Shown: positions 35,540-46,287 of the stretch, one piece after another
Position numbering within the stretch: the stretch's first letter is position 1
Layout: the number at the start of each line of letters is the position of its first letter
Source: Dichetophora obliterata
Taxonomy: Eukaryota; Arthropoda; Insecta; Diptera; Sciomyzidae
Direction: 5' to 3'
Assembly: GCA_963920525.1 (NCBI GenBank)
Contig: OY986438.1
Coordinates: 75,252,136-75,316,135, forward strand
Length of the DNA stretch: 64,000 nt
The notes under the pieces: generated by a model
The model's database searches: none
What the model saw: only the letters and a program-made list of their open reading frames with translations
What the model was told of the DNA's origin: nothing
Program-made: the position numbers and the translations under genes

Positions 35540-36275
35540 TTATCAGCAGCCGCGCAGAAAAAAATTATGAAAAAATTCTGTTATGATTTCCTATACAAAT
35601 TTTTGAGCTGTCAAGAAATCTGTTACGAGACCAAAATTCGTATTTTACACGACAATCTTTTATGAAATCTGTTATAAATCATAGCAGATTTTTCGAACTG
35701 TCAAAAAATCTTTTAAAAAATCTTTTATTTGCTATTCTGCATGACAAAATCTGATTTGAAATCTGTAATGAAAGACAACAGAATAACAGATACATTTTTC
35801 TGTCTTTTATCGTAACAAATCTTTAGAAAGTGAACATTTTGGTCTGAAAAATTTATGTTTATTTACTTATTTAATGGCTCATAAAAGGAGGCAAATGTAA
35901 GATTATATAATTAATAAATGTGTGTGTGTGTGTTTTAGAGACAAGTTTTAAATAGAAGAAACCATCAGGCCACTTTGCCGGAGTTACGCCTAAATAGCAA
36001 ACCGTTCGATCTTCCTGACGTGCGTTTCGTGCGGCTTTTTAGGTTGGACAAAGTGAATGTGCGCTTACATTTTATATGCATGTCCAATAATTTAATTTTA
36101 TTAACAGCAATCAGCTGTTTCATAACAATAGATTTTTGTTTTCGAAGATTGATAACAGGGTACATAAAAGATGAAAGGCAGGATACCAATTTTAACAAAT
36201 CTTTTATGGTCGGCATCTTTTATAATTCATAACAGAAAATTCATAACAGAATAACAGATCTAGCAGAATAGGCCC
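35540..36275 (+). mobile_element. PIF/Harbinger-like element remnant
   Basis: The right end, reverse-complemented, is GGGCCTATTCTGC followed by repeats of the word TCTGTTAT. Many copies of AATCTGTTAT or its complement also fill 35560-35790, as expected for subterminal repeats. In between, 35941-36060 encodes NSKPFDLPDVRFVRLFRLDK, which resembles the start of the HARBI1-like transposase domain (LP..RF..LFRL.K). The left end is not resolved. A GCTATTCTGC word near 35735 may be an internal or terminal copy. Confidence 0.5.
35941..36070 (+). pseudogene. Harbinger transposase N-terminal fragment
   Basis: The frame LNRRNHQ, then LPELRLNSKPFDLP and DVRFVRLFRLDKVNV matches the entry to the PIF/Harbinger DDE transposase. 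The usual DDE blocks are absent, so the parent was internally deleted. A GT microsatellite and a TTTTAG/A junction just upstream (35920-35941) could mark an old splice acceptor. The frame at 35975-36232 continues past the similarity but has no further recognisable motif. Confidence 0.45.
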
Positions 36276-36689
36276 AATTATAAAACGTTATTAAGTGGCA
36301 ATTTGCAATCTATTACATTAGTTTCTTATATAAAGCGCTGATTATAATAGACGGACTGACGTTGCTATTATTATCACTACTCCGTTTTTAAGCGTTTCGT
36401 CACGTTACAATGACATTCGACTCCGGTCCAATCCGCGGATTATAAACAGCACTTTAGTCTCGCGCAAACTTGTATCGTCTGAATGAAACTCATCTTACAT
36501 CGTTTCATGACCAAAAAGCTAAACCTTCCGAACACCTCCTAAATAGGAACTGTCATTCTCGTTACTTGAAGCAACTACTTTGCTTTTGTTTATTCCTTCA
36601 TTCCACTCTTTTCATTCATTTGAGTTCTGAACATTTCTTCGTTACATTTTTGTGTTACATCGGTTTTACTCCGCGTTCAATTTGCTGTA

Positions 36690-36947
36690 TTGTTGTATAA
36701 GCGGATAAAGAAGTCTCACTTCAAAAATAAACAGATGATACTAAATTTAGCAGAAACCTTAAAATATTTAGCAATTTTGGATAATACGAATCGGGAAACA
36801 ATCACAATAGAGAATAATTTAGAATCCGCAGTCATCAAGTCGGAAGTGCGGCAACATACAACAACAATAACAGTAACAATAATCATTATAATCATAATCA
36901 TATATATATTGTATAAGATAGATCAATATTTCAAAATTTATGTATAG
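36690..36947 (+). pseudogene. small membrane ORF upstream of gypsy A
   Basis: The frame has a charged N-terminal half (ENNLESAVIKSEVRQH) and one strongly hydrophobic segment rich in Ile (about residues 58-73), then YILYKIDQYFKIYV. The same plan (short charged region, one Ile-rich membrane helix, YK..., basic tail) occurs in element C at 59635-59859, between the 5' LTR and gag. Elements related to 412/mdg1 carry such small ORFs in their leader, as far as I recall. It therefore probably marks the leader of gypsy A. Function unknown. Confidence 0.4.
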
Positions 36948-37096
36948 AAAAGGATAAATAGAATCCAAGATATGTAATATTTAAGAAAAAAGAACTAAAA
37001 AAGAACTAAAAAGAACAAAAATAAATTTTTAGGATAAATAAATAAAAAAAATAAATAAATAGAACAAAGATAAAAGTAACACATTTTTTTAATAAA

Positions 37097-37330
37097 ATGA
37101 TTACATACGGAGTAGTTACTAAATACCAAGGATGTTTTGGTATACTTTTCCAAAAATATTGCTGTACTTGTCAATTAAAAATAATAGATATAGGAAACAT
37201 ATATATAAGTTACTGTGAAAAAGCCTGGCATCGTGAATGATTCAGATGTAATTTTTGTAAGAGAACTTGGAAACACATTGGATTTGCACAGTATAAACCT
37301 TATTTGTTATGTGAATATTTTTTTAAGTAA
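37097..37330 (+). pseudogene. LIM-domain-like remnant with a Cys codon turned into a stop
   Basis: A frame from ATG 37097 to TAA 37328-37330 reads YCCTCQLKI, then YCEKAWHRE, a TGA stop (37238-37240), FRCNFCKRTW and YKPYLLCEYFF. Spacing fits a LIM double finger: C-x2-C, 19 residues, H-x2-[stop], x2-C-x2-C, 17 residues, C. The stop stands exactly where the consensus requires Cys (TGY to TGA). LIM domains are protein-binding zinc modules of cytoskeletal and transcription proteins. It could be a host gene fragment or captured DNA next to a retroelement. With one domain and no neighbours it cannot be named. Confidence 0.4.
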
Positions 37331-37555
37331 AAATAAAAAAAAAATAAAAATAAAACATGTAGGAAAACATTTAGAAAAAAATGTATAGAAGAGTTACATT
37401 CGATTTTTATTGAAGTACTGAAAATCAAACAAAACATAAAAAATCCGGCAGTAGAAAATACACAAGTGAAACAATTAATATTAAATTCGATTTTCGAAAT
37501 CGTTATAAAATACATTTTCACAATACTGCCAAAACTTTAAATAAAGTCGAAGCAT
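37331..37555. other. AT-rich DNA before the gypsy A polymerase
   Basis: No gene. The start of gypsy A pol is missing: protein similarity begins abruptly inside the reverse transcriptase at about 37575. Confidence 0.4.
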
Positions 37556-37574
37556 ATGAACTAACTGAACAATT

Positions 37575-38664
37575 CAATTTACTTAGGATTTCACCAAATA
37601 GAACTTGAAGAAAATTCAAGAAACAACGGTTTTCATCAGAACAAGGTTCATTCAGGTTGAAGAGATTACCTTTCGAATTTAAGATAGCACCTTATTCTTT
37701 CCAAAGAATGATTCATATAACATTTTCTGGCCTCGGACCAAGCATAAAATTTATATATATCGACGACCTAATAGTCATTGGCTGTTCGGAAAAACAAATC
37801 CTCACAAATTTACAATCAGTTTTTGAAATCTGTAGGCAAACCAACCTAAAACTTCATCCAGCTAAATGTAAACTTTTTAATTTAGGTAACCTTTTTAGGA
37901 CGGAAATGCACAGATAAAGGCACTTTACCAGGTGAATCAAAATATGAAAAAATATTATTATATACAAAACCAGCAAATGCTGACGAATGTAAAAGATTCG
38001 TAGCATTCATAAATTATTATAGATGATTCATACCAAATTTTTCACACCATGCAATACATATAACTAGATTAACACGAAAGAAAACACCATTCATCTGGTC
38101 AAAAGAATGCGAAAACGCGTTTCAATATTTAAAAAATCTTTACTTTCACCAAAAATATTAAAATATTCTAATTTCGAAAAACCGTTCTGCATAACTACAG
38201 ACGCAAGCAAGATCGCATGCGGTGCTGTATTGAGTCAAAACCACAACGGAATACAACTTCCCATAGCATTTGCATCCAGAACCTACACCAAATGTGAAAG
38301 CAACAAGCCTGCAATAGAGCAAGAACTTACCTCCATCCATTGGACAATCAATTTTTTTAAACCCTACAACTGTGGTACAAAATTTCAAACAAAAAGTGAT
38401 CATAAACCACTGACTTACCTCTTTGCAATGAAGAATCCTTCCTTCAAACTCACACCAATGAGACTCGACCTCGAGGAATTTGATTTTGAAGTTGAATATA
38501 TCAAAGGAAAAGACAATTGCGGTGCAGATGCTTTATCTCGTATTGATTTTGGGCAAATCAAACGACTTCAAGAAAAAAATTCTGCTATCATCCAAGTAGT
38601 TACAAGATCCAAAACTAAAAATACACCCCCTATACCCATACTAACTAAAAAGAAAATATTTTAA
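37575..38664 (+). pseudogene. pol: gypsy A pol: reverse transcriptase and RNase H
   Basis: Reverse transcriptase blocks: LGFHQIELEENSR (about 37580), RLKRLPFEFKIAPYSFQRM (37650), then the catalytic box YIDDLIVIGCSE (about 37755), LKLHPAKC and, in shifted frames, the R.F..F.NYYR region near 38000. RNase H, open in 38107-38664: ITTDASKIACGAVLSQ (first Asp), EQELTSIHW, TKSDHKPLTYLF and GKDNCGADALSRID. Several stops and shifts lie between 37900 and 38110. The active-site aspartates are kept. Confidence 0.85.
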
Positions 38665-38989
38665 AACAAAAAGTCTATACCACAAAAAGACACACGAAGT
38701 AAGAAAGTTACCATGCCTAAAACTTAAAATAAAAAGGTGCACCAAAAATGAAAATAATATTGAAATATTAAATAATTCCTCTAATATAATTTTATTCCAT
38801 GGAAAGAAGAAGGTATGTGAAATAAATGTTAAAGATTTCATTGCTTAAGGGAAGATTGAATTAGCACAATTTTTTCCCAAACTTGAAACAGTAGTTGGCA
38901 ATGCAAACTTTAAGCATGTAAAAATCGCGATTAAAGATGAATTATTTAAATAAGTCGACGTTGAGAAATACAAAAATATAGGCAACAAA

Positions 38990-39779
38990 AAATTAAAAAT
39001 TTAACGATTGCAATAACACCAAAAATCACTGAAATTACTTCACCCACACAAAAGATTGAAATACTACAAAAGTATCATGATGATCCTGTATTTAGAGTCC
39101 ACCCGGGAGTCGCACGATTCTTAGCAAAACTTAAAAGAAAATATTTTTGGAAAAACATGACTTCAGACGTACAACAAATCTAGTACAAACCACCTGGAAC
39201 CTTAAATCGAAACACCTACACCAGCCAGAGCTCTTGTAGGTCCACTACCAAAGTCGTTTAATGGAAACGAATACGCACTCACGTTAATATGTGATTTAAC
39301 GAAATTCTTAATAACAGTAGCTACACCAACTAAGTCTGCCAATATTGTAGCCAAGTAAATAGTAGAAAACTGCATCTTAATTTATGGACCGATAAAATAA
39401 ATCTTAACAGATATGGGTTCTGAATGTAAAAATCAAGTATTTAACGAAATATGCAAACTTTTAAAAATAGAAAACAAAACATCTACCCCTTATCACCTTT
39501 AGGAACAGGAAATATGCAAACGTTTAAAAATAGAAAACAAACCATCTACCCCTTATCAAACTTTAGGAACAGTAGAACGATTGCATAGAACATTCAACCA
39601 ATATATAAGGTCATATATATCAACTAACAAATTAGACTGGGACCACTGGCTGAAATATTTTACGTATTGTTACAATACGACACCATCCACCATCATGGTT
39701 ACACGCCTTTTGAGTTAGTAAATGGAAAAACCTCTGTTTCATACGACTTTATGCTAAACGACAAAATAGATCCAGTATA
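38990..39779 (+). pseudogene. pol: gypsy A pol: integrase, first part
   Basis: The zinc-binding region reads ILQKYHDDPVFRVHPGVARFL (about 39060), but the CxxC half is lost near 39180. The core is in broken frames: a GPLPKSFNGNEYALT block near 39240, GSECKNQVF near 39417, and TLGTVERLHRTFNQYIR near 39570, which keeps the catalytic Glu. A 63-bp block (units starting about 39451 and 39514) is tandemly duplicated just before it. The protein stops where the Tc1-like element enters and resumes at 48857. Confidence 0.75.
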
Positions 39780-39839
39780 AGGTGAGGTGAAAACTATAAA
39801 CAATGAAACTTTTTTTAATAAAATCGTTCGCTACAACAA

Positions 39840-40321
39840 AAGAGTGCACTTCTTTAAAATTGCATAAAACTGCATAAACACGCCTAGTAAGTATACCCCA
39901 AAGGTTTTCAATGGGGTTTAAATCGGGAGAGCAGGATGGCCAGTCAAGCTTTGGTATATTTTGGACACGTAGCCAAGTAAGAGTTTACTTACTGACATGT
40001 ATGGATGCATTGTCTTGTTGAAATTTCCAATTTTGCCCCGCTTTTCATTAAGAAATGGGATCAGACTACACTGTAGCACATTTATGTAGTCAGTGCTTTT
40101 CATCTTTGTCGACACGAATTGCAGTTCGAGAGCACCATCCCTTGAAAATGCGCCCAAAACCATTACTGATCCGCCTCCGAAATTCCTTTTTGAGAAATAG
40201 TGGGGCTCCGTTCTTAGATCGCGCCAATAGAAGTGAAAACCATCTGGACCATCTAAAGGTTCCATTTCTTTTCGTCGAAAAAAATTAACTTTAACATAAT
40301 GCATGAGAGAAGAACGTATGT
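39840..40321 (-). pseudogene. Tc1-like transposase, C-terminal part
   Basis: Reading leftward: VNFFDEKKWNL (first catalytic Asp), PDGFHFYWRDL, PHYFSKRNFGGGSVMV, GAFSRDGALELQF and INVLQCSLIPFL. In other frames follow the region of the second Asp and then [17 protein letters not shown] (third acidic block). One frameshift lies after EKKW and another near 40050. The N-terminal half is at 48148-48560, beyond the inserted hAT element. The enzyme would cut and paste the element at TA sites. Confidence 0.8.
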
Positions 40322-40531
40322 GTTTAAAGCAGCGCTGGGCGCTCCATATCTCACTGAGCGCTCTCCGAGCGTAACTTTTCACGTGTACACAAAACTCACA
40401 ACAGAAGAAAATATAATTTAGTCGTTCGCTGACGGTGATGCTGTGAAGACCTATGTCGGGAATTTTATGTAGACTCTTAAAAAAAACACCTTTTTCGTTT
40501 GTAGATTCATAATTCTTAAACATATATTTTT

Positions 40532-40964
40532 ATGAATTAAAATTGTAAGCTTTAGATCAAGTAAGTTTTTAAGAAGGCAACAACAACTCTGTATAGAGTC
40601 AATCACTTAGATGACTAGACAGTCTGTTTCGGAAATCGCTACATTTTACTCTTCAGTAGTCTTTGAGTGATTAAGCTGTGATTAAGTCACTGTTTAAATT
40701 AGTATATGAATGTGCAGATTTTGGAATTCATTCTTATGAATTGTATGGCTGCTAATCATATGACATTTTAAAGCAGTAGGCCATTTTATTTTATAGATCA
40801 CCGCTTTGTGTAATCACTCAAAGACTACTGAAGAGGAAAATGTAGCGATTTCCGAAACAGACTGTCTAGTCAGCTAAGTGATTGACTCTAAACAGAGTTG
40901 TTGTTGTTGTTGTTGTTGCCTTCTTAAAAACTTACTTGATCTAAAGCTCACAATTTTAATTCAT
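40532..40964. mobile_element. foldback element with about 140-bp terminal inverted repeats
   Basis: The left arm (ATGAATTAAAATTGT.AGCTTTAGATC, AAGAAGGCAACAACAAC, AGAGTCAATCACTTAG, ACTAGACAGTCTGTTTCGG) is mirrored by the right arm to CATTGAGTGATTAC-like sequence about 140 bp in. The arms differ mainly in a CAACAA run, which is longer on the right. No target duplication can be fixed because gypsy B abuts the right arm. It has no coding capacity. Confidence 0.75.
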
Positions 40965-40965
40965 G

Positions 40966-41257
40966 TGTGGTGGACACAATTAAAAGTTGTGGTAGACACG
41001 ATAAAAGTTGTGGTGGTTCACAAGTTATTTCTTATTTTATTTAATTTTTTTTTTTTAACAATTCATTATTTTCTAGGTCTCTATTTATTGGAATACAATT
41101 TTGTACTGAAAATAATTTACAAAATTTTTGATTAAAAATATTTGACAATTTTTAAATCTTAAATAATAATTTTTTATATAAAATGTGTGAGTGAATATTT
41201 TGTAAAGTGTTTGTTTTGTATGTTGGTGTTTATATGTGGTAGTATTGAGTCAACACA
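40966..41257 (-). repeat. gypsy B 3' LTR
   Basis: A 292-bp copy. It shares nearly its whole length with 45626-45837 plus 46211-46283. The polypurine tract AGAAAGGAGGGGGAAT (minus strand, 41260-41275) lies directly upstream. Confidence 0.88.
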
Positions 41258-42400
41258 TTATTCCCCCTCCTTTCTGAAAAATTTTGGTCGTGTTAGCTAA
41301 TAAGTTAAAGTGTACTTTTTTAGTATTTTTGTGTTTGGTTGAATGTGTCTGTGCTGTTTCAGTGTCTAAGGAGGCGGGCTTAATCCTATCAATGTTGACT
41401 GTTGTGTTAGTATTATTTTTACGAATTGTGAAGTGTTTTGGTGTTCTCTCAATAACTTCGAAGGGACCATCGTACGGCTCTTGTAGTGTTTTACGAATCG
41501 TGTCGTTGCGGACGAAGACAAAGTTACAAGTACTGAGGGCTCGAGGTATATATTGCTGGAAGTTAGTGCTGTGATGCGCAATGTTGGACTTTTTATTTTC
41601 TACTGCCTCTTTAAGTTTGGACAAGGTGTCCGACGAATTAAAAATCTGACTCTTGTGAATTACTCATTGTTGTGGTAGCCTGAGTGTTTGTCCAAAAACC
41701 ATTTCGGCTGGTGAAGCCTTAATATCTTCTTTGACCGTGGACCTGAGTCCTAGAAGAACTAATGGCAACTCTGTGTACCAATTTTTCTGGTTGTTACTCG
41801 CTATTATGGAAGTTTTTAGTTGGCGGTGAAAACGTTCTACAATCCCATTGGCTTGTGGATGATAAGCAGAAGTGGTAATGTGTTTGCTTCCTATATTCTT
41901 AGCGAAGTTTCTAAATGTTGCGGATGTAAATTGAGGTCCTCGATCGGAAGTAATTTCCAGAGGAACTCCAAAACGTGAGATGTATTCCTTTTGAAGTGTA
42001 TCTACAATTGTACTGGCGTTGGTATCTTTAATTGGATACGCTTCGGGCCAACGTGTATTTCTGTCAACTAGGGTAAGCAGATATCTGTAACCATTTGATA
42101 TTGTTAAAGGGCCAACTAAATCAACGTGAATATGCTCAAAACGACCGTGTGGAATGTCTATCTTGTGTGGGATTGTCTTCGTATGTTTGTGTATCTTTGC
42201 TCTTTGGCATCTAACGCATTCTTGTGACCATTTATTGATTTGTGTGCTCATTTTGGGCCAAAAATATCTTTGTGCTATGAGTCGTCGAGAAGCTCGTGTA
42301 CCTGGATGTGAAATGTTATGTAATTGCTCAAAAACTTGTTTGCGTAATGTTTGTGGAATATATGGACGTGTTCCTGAACTTGTTCGCACCAAATTTTAAT
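41258..42400 (-). pseudogene. pol: gypsy B pol: integrase
   Basis: Integrase joins the cDNA to host DNA. The main frame (41664-42392) shows the HHCC finger (LHNISHPG and CVRCQRAK), then the DDE core: HVDLVGPL, TSDRGPQF and NGIVERFHRQLK, all three acids kept. It ends RLPQQ with a TGA stop at 41664-41666, but the same frame continues as VIHKSQIF and 41250-41624, with the small beta-barrel region VRNDTIRKTLQEPYDGPFEV and a tail to 41250. A frameshift near 42390 separates it from RNase H. Confidence 0.88.
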
Positions 42401-43193
42401 GTTAAGTATTGGAATGTGTATTTGTTCGAATTTGTAAGTATGTTTATTTAGTATCTCTTGTAGCTCTGAATCTGTATTCTGTTCTTTGTGTAGAGTTCTG
42501 AGGTTTATCTCAGAGGTTGTGAAAGCCTCTATCTCAGCTCTTGAAAGTGCGTCTGCTACGATGTTATCGGTACCTGTAATGTGTCTGATATCGTTGGAAA
42601 ACTGTGCAATGAATTCTAGGTGTCGTGTTTGTCTTGGGCTTCTCTCTGTTTTTGAATGTAATGCTGAAGTAAGTGGTTTGTGATCTGTGTATATAGTAAA
42701 TGTTCGTCCCTCTAAATAGTGTCTAAAGTGTTTAATTGTAAGGTAAATTGCTAAAAGTTCGCGATCGAATGTACTGTATTTTGTCTCTGATGGTGATAAT
42801 TTTTTCGAAAAGAAAGCTAGTGGTTCTGTTTCCTGGTTGTATTCTTGTTGCAAAACTGCACCGATAGCAGTGTTAGATGCATCCACAGCGATAGAAAGTT
42901 TTGATTTGCTATTAAAATGATTAAGTAGCACTTCCTTAGTTAAACTTTCTTTTATCGTTGCGAATGCTTCTGTTGTGTTTTCTGTCCATGTTCAGTGTTT
43001 GTCCTTTGTTTTTATTGCTGAAGTTATCATATCATAAATGTGTGTGAGTGTGTGTGCTAATTTTGGAATGCATCTATGGTAGTAATTAATCATCCCGATG
43101 AATTTTTGCATTTGTTTAACTGTTTCTGGTTTTGGATAGTTAACAATGCATTTAATTCTATCGGGAGATGTTTGTATGCCTTTGTTTGAAATG
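42275..43193 (-). pseudogene. pol: gypsy B pol: RNase H and connection
   Basis: The open frame 42275-42931 begins LLNHFNSKSKLSIAVDASNTA (first Asp), then FSKKLSPSETKYSTFDRELLA, IYTDHKPLT and TDNIVADALSRAE. This degrades the RNA strand of the hybrid. Upstream (42935-43193) the connection has PDRIKCIVNYPKPETVKQMQ and FIGMINYYHRCIPKLA in the same protein, broken by one in-frame stop near 42992 and a frameshift at an A run near 43200. Confidence 0.85.
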
Positions 43194-43665
43194 TCATAAC
43201 TTAAAAAATTTATTGTCTACTCCAAAAATACATTTGTTCGGTTTAATGTTTAGTCCGTAATTGTCTAGTCGTTCGAAAACTAAATTTAGATGTTTAATGT
43301 GTTCTTCTTTTGTCTCGCTTGCCACCAGTATGTCGTCGAGGTATACGAATACGAAGTCCAGTTCTCGTAATACTTCGTTAATAAATCGTTGGAATGTTTG
43401 AGCTGCATTTCTTAAACCGAATGTCATTCTCAGGAACTCAAACATTCCGAACGGTGTAGTAATCACAGTTTTATGTATGTCTTGAGTGGCCATGGGTATT
43501 TGGTGGTATGCTCTAACTAGGTCTAATTTTGAAAATATGTGTTTGTTGTGTAAATCTATATTTAGGTCTTGTATGTCTGGTAGAGGGTAGCGGTCTGGGA
43601 CTGTAATTGTGTTTAGTCTTCTATAGTCACCACAGGGTCTGCAGTCATTCACATCTTTTTTTTTG
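43194..43665 (-). pseudogene. pol: gypsy B pol: reverse transcriptase
   Basis: The open frame 43194-43652 has [38 protein letters not shown]-type [20 protein letters not shown], then the catalytic box YLDDILVAS (43332-43343 codes YLDD) and LNIKPNKC. It copies the genomic RNA. The motif order and DYRRLN opening are standard for Ty3/gypsy. The N-terminal end toward the protease (43660-43800) is in other frames. Confidence 0.9.
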
Positions 43666-44089
43666 GTACTAAGTGTAGTGGAGACGCTGACATGGAGTCT
43701 GAAGGACGACAGATGCTCGATTAAAAATTCAAATTCCTTTTTGGCAATTTTGAATTTGTTGGAGTCAAGGCGTCTTGGTCTTGAAATTTTTGAGTATATT
43801 TGTATATTTGTTGTCTAGAGTAATAAGTTTAGGTAGTGATGTTTTAGTAAATGCTGTGATTGCGTTAACTGATAATTGTGTAAGTGGATCTATGAGTTTC
43901 TTGTGTCTTAAGTCTATCAAGAGTCCATATTTCGTAAGAAAATATGGAAATAATGATGGGTCTTGTAATGTCCACTAGTATAAATGTAAAAGGAAAATCG
44001 CGTCTTAGTTTCAAATTTATGTGATTGTCGTTATCGTAAATAAAAAGCCCGAGTGTGAGTATTGTCTGACTTCCATCATTAGCTGACAA
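43665..44089 (-). pseudogene. pol: gypsy B protease region
   Basis: The frame 43865-44089 has ILTLGLFIYDND and FTFILVDITRPII, and a GSDFLTKYGLLIDLRHKKLID stretch appears in shifted frames near 43900-43980. This is the C-terminal half of a retropepsin (the hydrophobic I.G.DFL..Y.L..D block). The DTG active site is not clearly readable, so the identification rests on position and the second half. Confidence 0.55.
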
Positions 44090-44119
44090 CTGAAGCGACT
44101 TCTGATTCTGATATAACTT

Positions 44120-44697
44120 CCCACAAATTGTCAGCTAGTTTCATTTGCTCTTCTGATACTCTCTGTGACCAGATCCGGTCAAAGCAATATTGAGGCTTTT
44201 GGGGAGTTTACGGAGCCAAATTTTATAAACTAAGTCACTATCGACTGTAGTACCGGTTAACATTAGAAGTGATCTATAAAATAGGGATGGCTTTTGGTCA
44301 CCCATCTCAGTGCCAGACAGAATTTTGTCGAACTTCTTGGCTTCACTTAAAGAGTGTCTGTCAATCAAGGTTCTCTTTAAACCTTCATACAAATTTGAGG
44401 ACGGAGTTTTTTGTATGAAGTCTAGCACTGTTATTATTACCTCTTGAGGTAGATCGGTTACAAGGTACTCATACTTAGTCTTGTCAGTTGTGATTCCTTT
44501 TGCCTGAAATTGTATTTCTGCATGGGCGAACTATGCGTCAGGACAAGTGGTCCAAAATTGTGGCAACCCGTCTCTAATTGTATGAGAGGGCGATGGTCAC
44601 CTTCGCCGAAATGAGAGGGATGTGAGAGAGGCTTAGAAGTATGTAAGGGAGTGGGATTTTGTCTAGTGTGGGGTGGTGGTGTCTGTGCAAGATTCAT
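44120..44697 (-). pseudogene. gag: gypsy B gag
   Basis: The frame 44458-44697 starts MNLAQTPPPHTRQNP and leads into a capsid-like region. After a frameshift near 44525, the protein continues as AEIQFQAKGITTDKTKYEYL and then 44141-44428: LDFIQKTPSSNLYEGLKRTL, FDKILSGTEMGDQKPS, LFYRSLLML and IWLRKLPKSLNIAL. This helix-rich order is a Ty3/gypsy capsid. No zinc knuckle is seen before the protease. Confidence 0.75.
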
Positions 44698-44699
44698 GA

Positions 44700-45611
44700 C
44701 CTATTAAAAAATGTGTACCTAAAATATGTTTCCTAAAATGTGTTTCCCTATCGTCTTACAAACGTTTTAAAAACTACGGTGTGTGCCTCGCGAAAAGCTA
44801 GAATGATAAGACAACCTGAAAAAAAAATTTTATAATGCATGATAAACAACATTTTACATCACTTGTCAAAAAATAAATTTTAAACATATAATATATAAAT
44901 TTTATATAGAAATAAAATTGTTGTTGCTGCCAATGTTGTTGTTGTTGATGCTAATATGTTGTTGTTAATGTTGTTGTTGTTGATTCTTCTGCTGTTGTTG
45001 TTATTGTTGTTAATTCTGCTGCGCCACCTTACCGGCAGGTGTAGGGTTTTGTGATTACCGTTGTTGGTCGATGGTGTTGTTGATGGTAGTGGTATTATTG
45101 TGGGTGTTGCTGTTGATACTGCAGCAGTTGTTGCTATTGCTGCTGGTGATAATGGTTGTACTCAGTCAGCTGTAGTGGTGAACACTTTGGCGTTAGTACT
45201 GGTGCAGTTGAGGAGAGTAAATTGCTGCTGCTATGCTTGAGCTGATGTTTCAGCTACTTTTCGCTGCTCTTGTGTAGTTGCAACGAGTTTCAACCTTGAG
45301 TTGCACTACGTGTGGTCGCGCTGCTTTGCGTAGCGCTTGGTTCTGCTAGGGCTTTATTTTGCTGTATAGCACCAACAGTAATTTGTTATATTCTAGCTTA
45401 TATATGGATATCGAGGAGACTTCAAATTTTTTCTCTTGCTGTTTTATTGTATTAATAATTTTTGCGCTGACTTCCTTCTTGCTGTTCAGAATTCTGGATT
45501 TTGGATTCTCATTTATGTCGTCGTCGTCGTGGGCGTTTGCTTTGGTTGGCGTTTCTGCGCGTTTTCGGGGTTGATTTCAGTAGTGGCGGTGTTATTGGGG
45601 GATTCGAATTT
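44700..45611. other. gypsy B leader, GTT-rich
   Basis: This is the untranslated stretch between the 5' LTR and gag. The plus strand is full of GTTGTTG and GATGTTG units (44930-45130), which is CAACAA on the element's sense strand. No gene is supported; the frames at 45359-45705 are shadows. Confidence 0.6.
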
Positions 45612-45625
45612 GCAGGATCGCCAGT

Positions 45626-46283
45626 TGTGGTGGACACAATTAAGAAGTTGTGGTAGACACGATAGAAGTTGTGGTGGTTCACAAATTCTTTTTTATTTTA
45701 TTTAAATTTTATTTTTTAACAATTCATTATTTTCTAGGTCTCTATTTATTGGAATACAATTTTGTACTGAAAATAATTTACAAAATTTTTGATTAAAAAT
45801 ATTTGACAATTTTTAAATCTAAAATAATAATTTTTTAGAAAAAACTAGCTGAACCCGGTGTGCTTCGCTACTCCCCTCGTTATAAAATAAAATTAAAAGT
45901 ATTTATATATTTTTCACGCCATCGAATTTTCGAAATAAGTCCACCCCAGCGCCACCTACCGTGTCCATTTATACACAAATTATTTTCTTATGATCAAACA
46001 AACATACATTCTGAATTTCAGTTAAATTGGTCCATAAATTCAAATTTTCGATATAAGTCCACCCCAGCGCCACCTATCGGGTCCAAATATAGCCTATGTT
46101 ACCCACCGTACCAAGATGAACATTACCTGAAAATTTCATCAAAATCGGCCCAGCCGTTTTGGAGTCCATACGTTACATACATACACACATCCTATTTTAT
46201 ATATATAGATGTGTGAGTGAATATTTTGTAAAGTGGGTGTTTTGTATGTTGGTGTTTATATGTGGTGGTATTGAGTCACCACA
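45626..46283 (-). repeat. gypsy B 5' LTR with insertion
   Basis: A 658-bp copy. Compared with the 3' LTR it carries about 370 extra bases at 45838-46210. The primer binding site (minus strand TGGCGATCCTGC, 45612-45623) lies just inside. Confidence 0.85.
45838..46210. mobile_element. dispersed repeat inserted in the gypsy B 5' LTR
   Basis: It starts near ACTAGCTGAACCCGGTGTGCTT and ends ACATACACACATCCTATTTTATATATATAG. Inside, a segment of the type CCACCCCAGCGCCACCTA occurs twice (about 45940 and 46060). The words AAAATCGGCCCAGCCGTTTTGGAG resemble widespread arthropod dispersed repeats, often grouped with RTE-like or SINE-like families. The type is not decided. Confidence 0.55.
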
Positions 46284-46287
46284 CATG

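Larger units (their letters stand above)
40966..46283 (-). mobile_element. Ty3/gypsy element B, full length, CATG duplication
   Basis: LTRs lie at 40966-41257 (3' LTR) and 45626-46283 (5' LTR, enlarged by an insertion). Target duplications CATG are at 40962-40965 and 46284-46287. LTRs begin TGTGGTGACTC (minus strand; the 3' copy reads TGTTGACTC) and end CCACCACA. The primer site TGGCGATCCTGC starts two bases inside the 5' LTR and a polypurine tract precedes the 3' LTR. Gag, protease, reverse transcriptase, RNase H and integrase follow in standard gypsy order. Several stops and shifts make it inactive. Confidence 0.9.

Noticed and set aside
36300..36690. Possible 5' LTR of gypsy A
   Set aside because: Its sequence shows no similarity to the LTR at 53489-53811 and has no TG..CA frame or primer site that I can defend.
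40055..40288. Plus-strand 77-codon frame
   Set aside because: Shadow of the Tc1-like transposase on the other strand.
45359..45705. Plus-strand frames in the gypsy B leader
   Set aside because: No motif; they cross into the LTR and lie antisense to the element.
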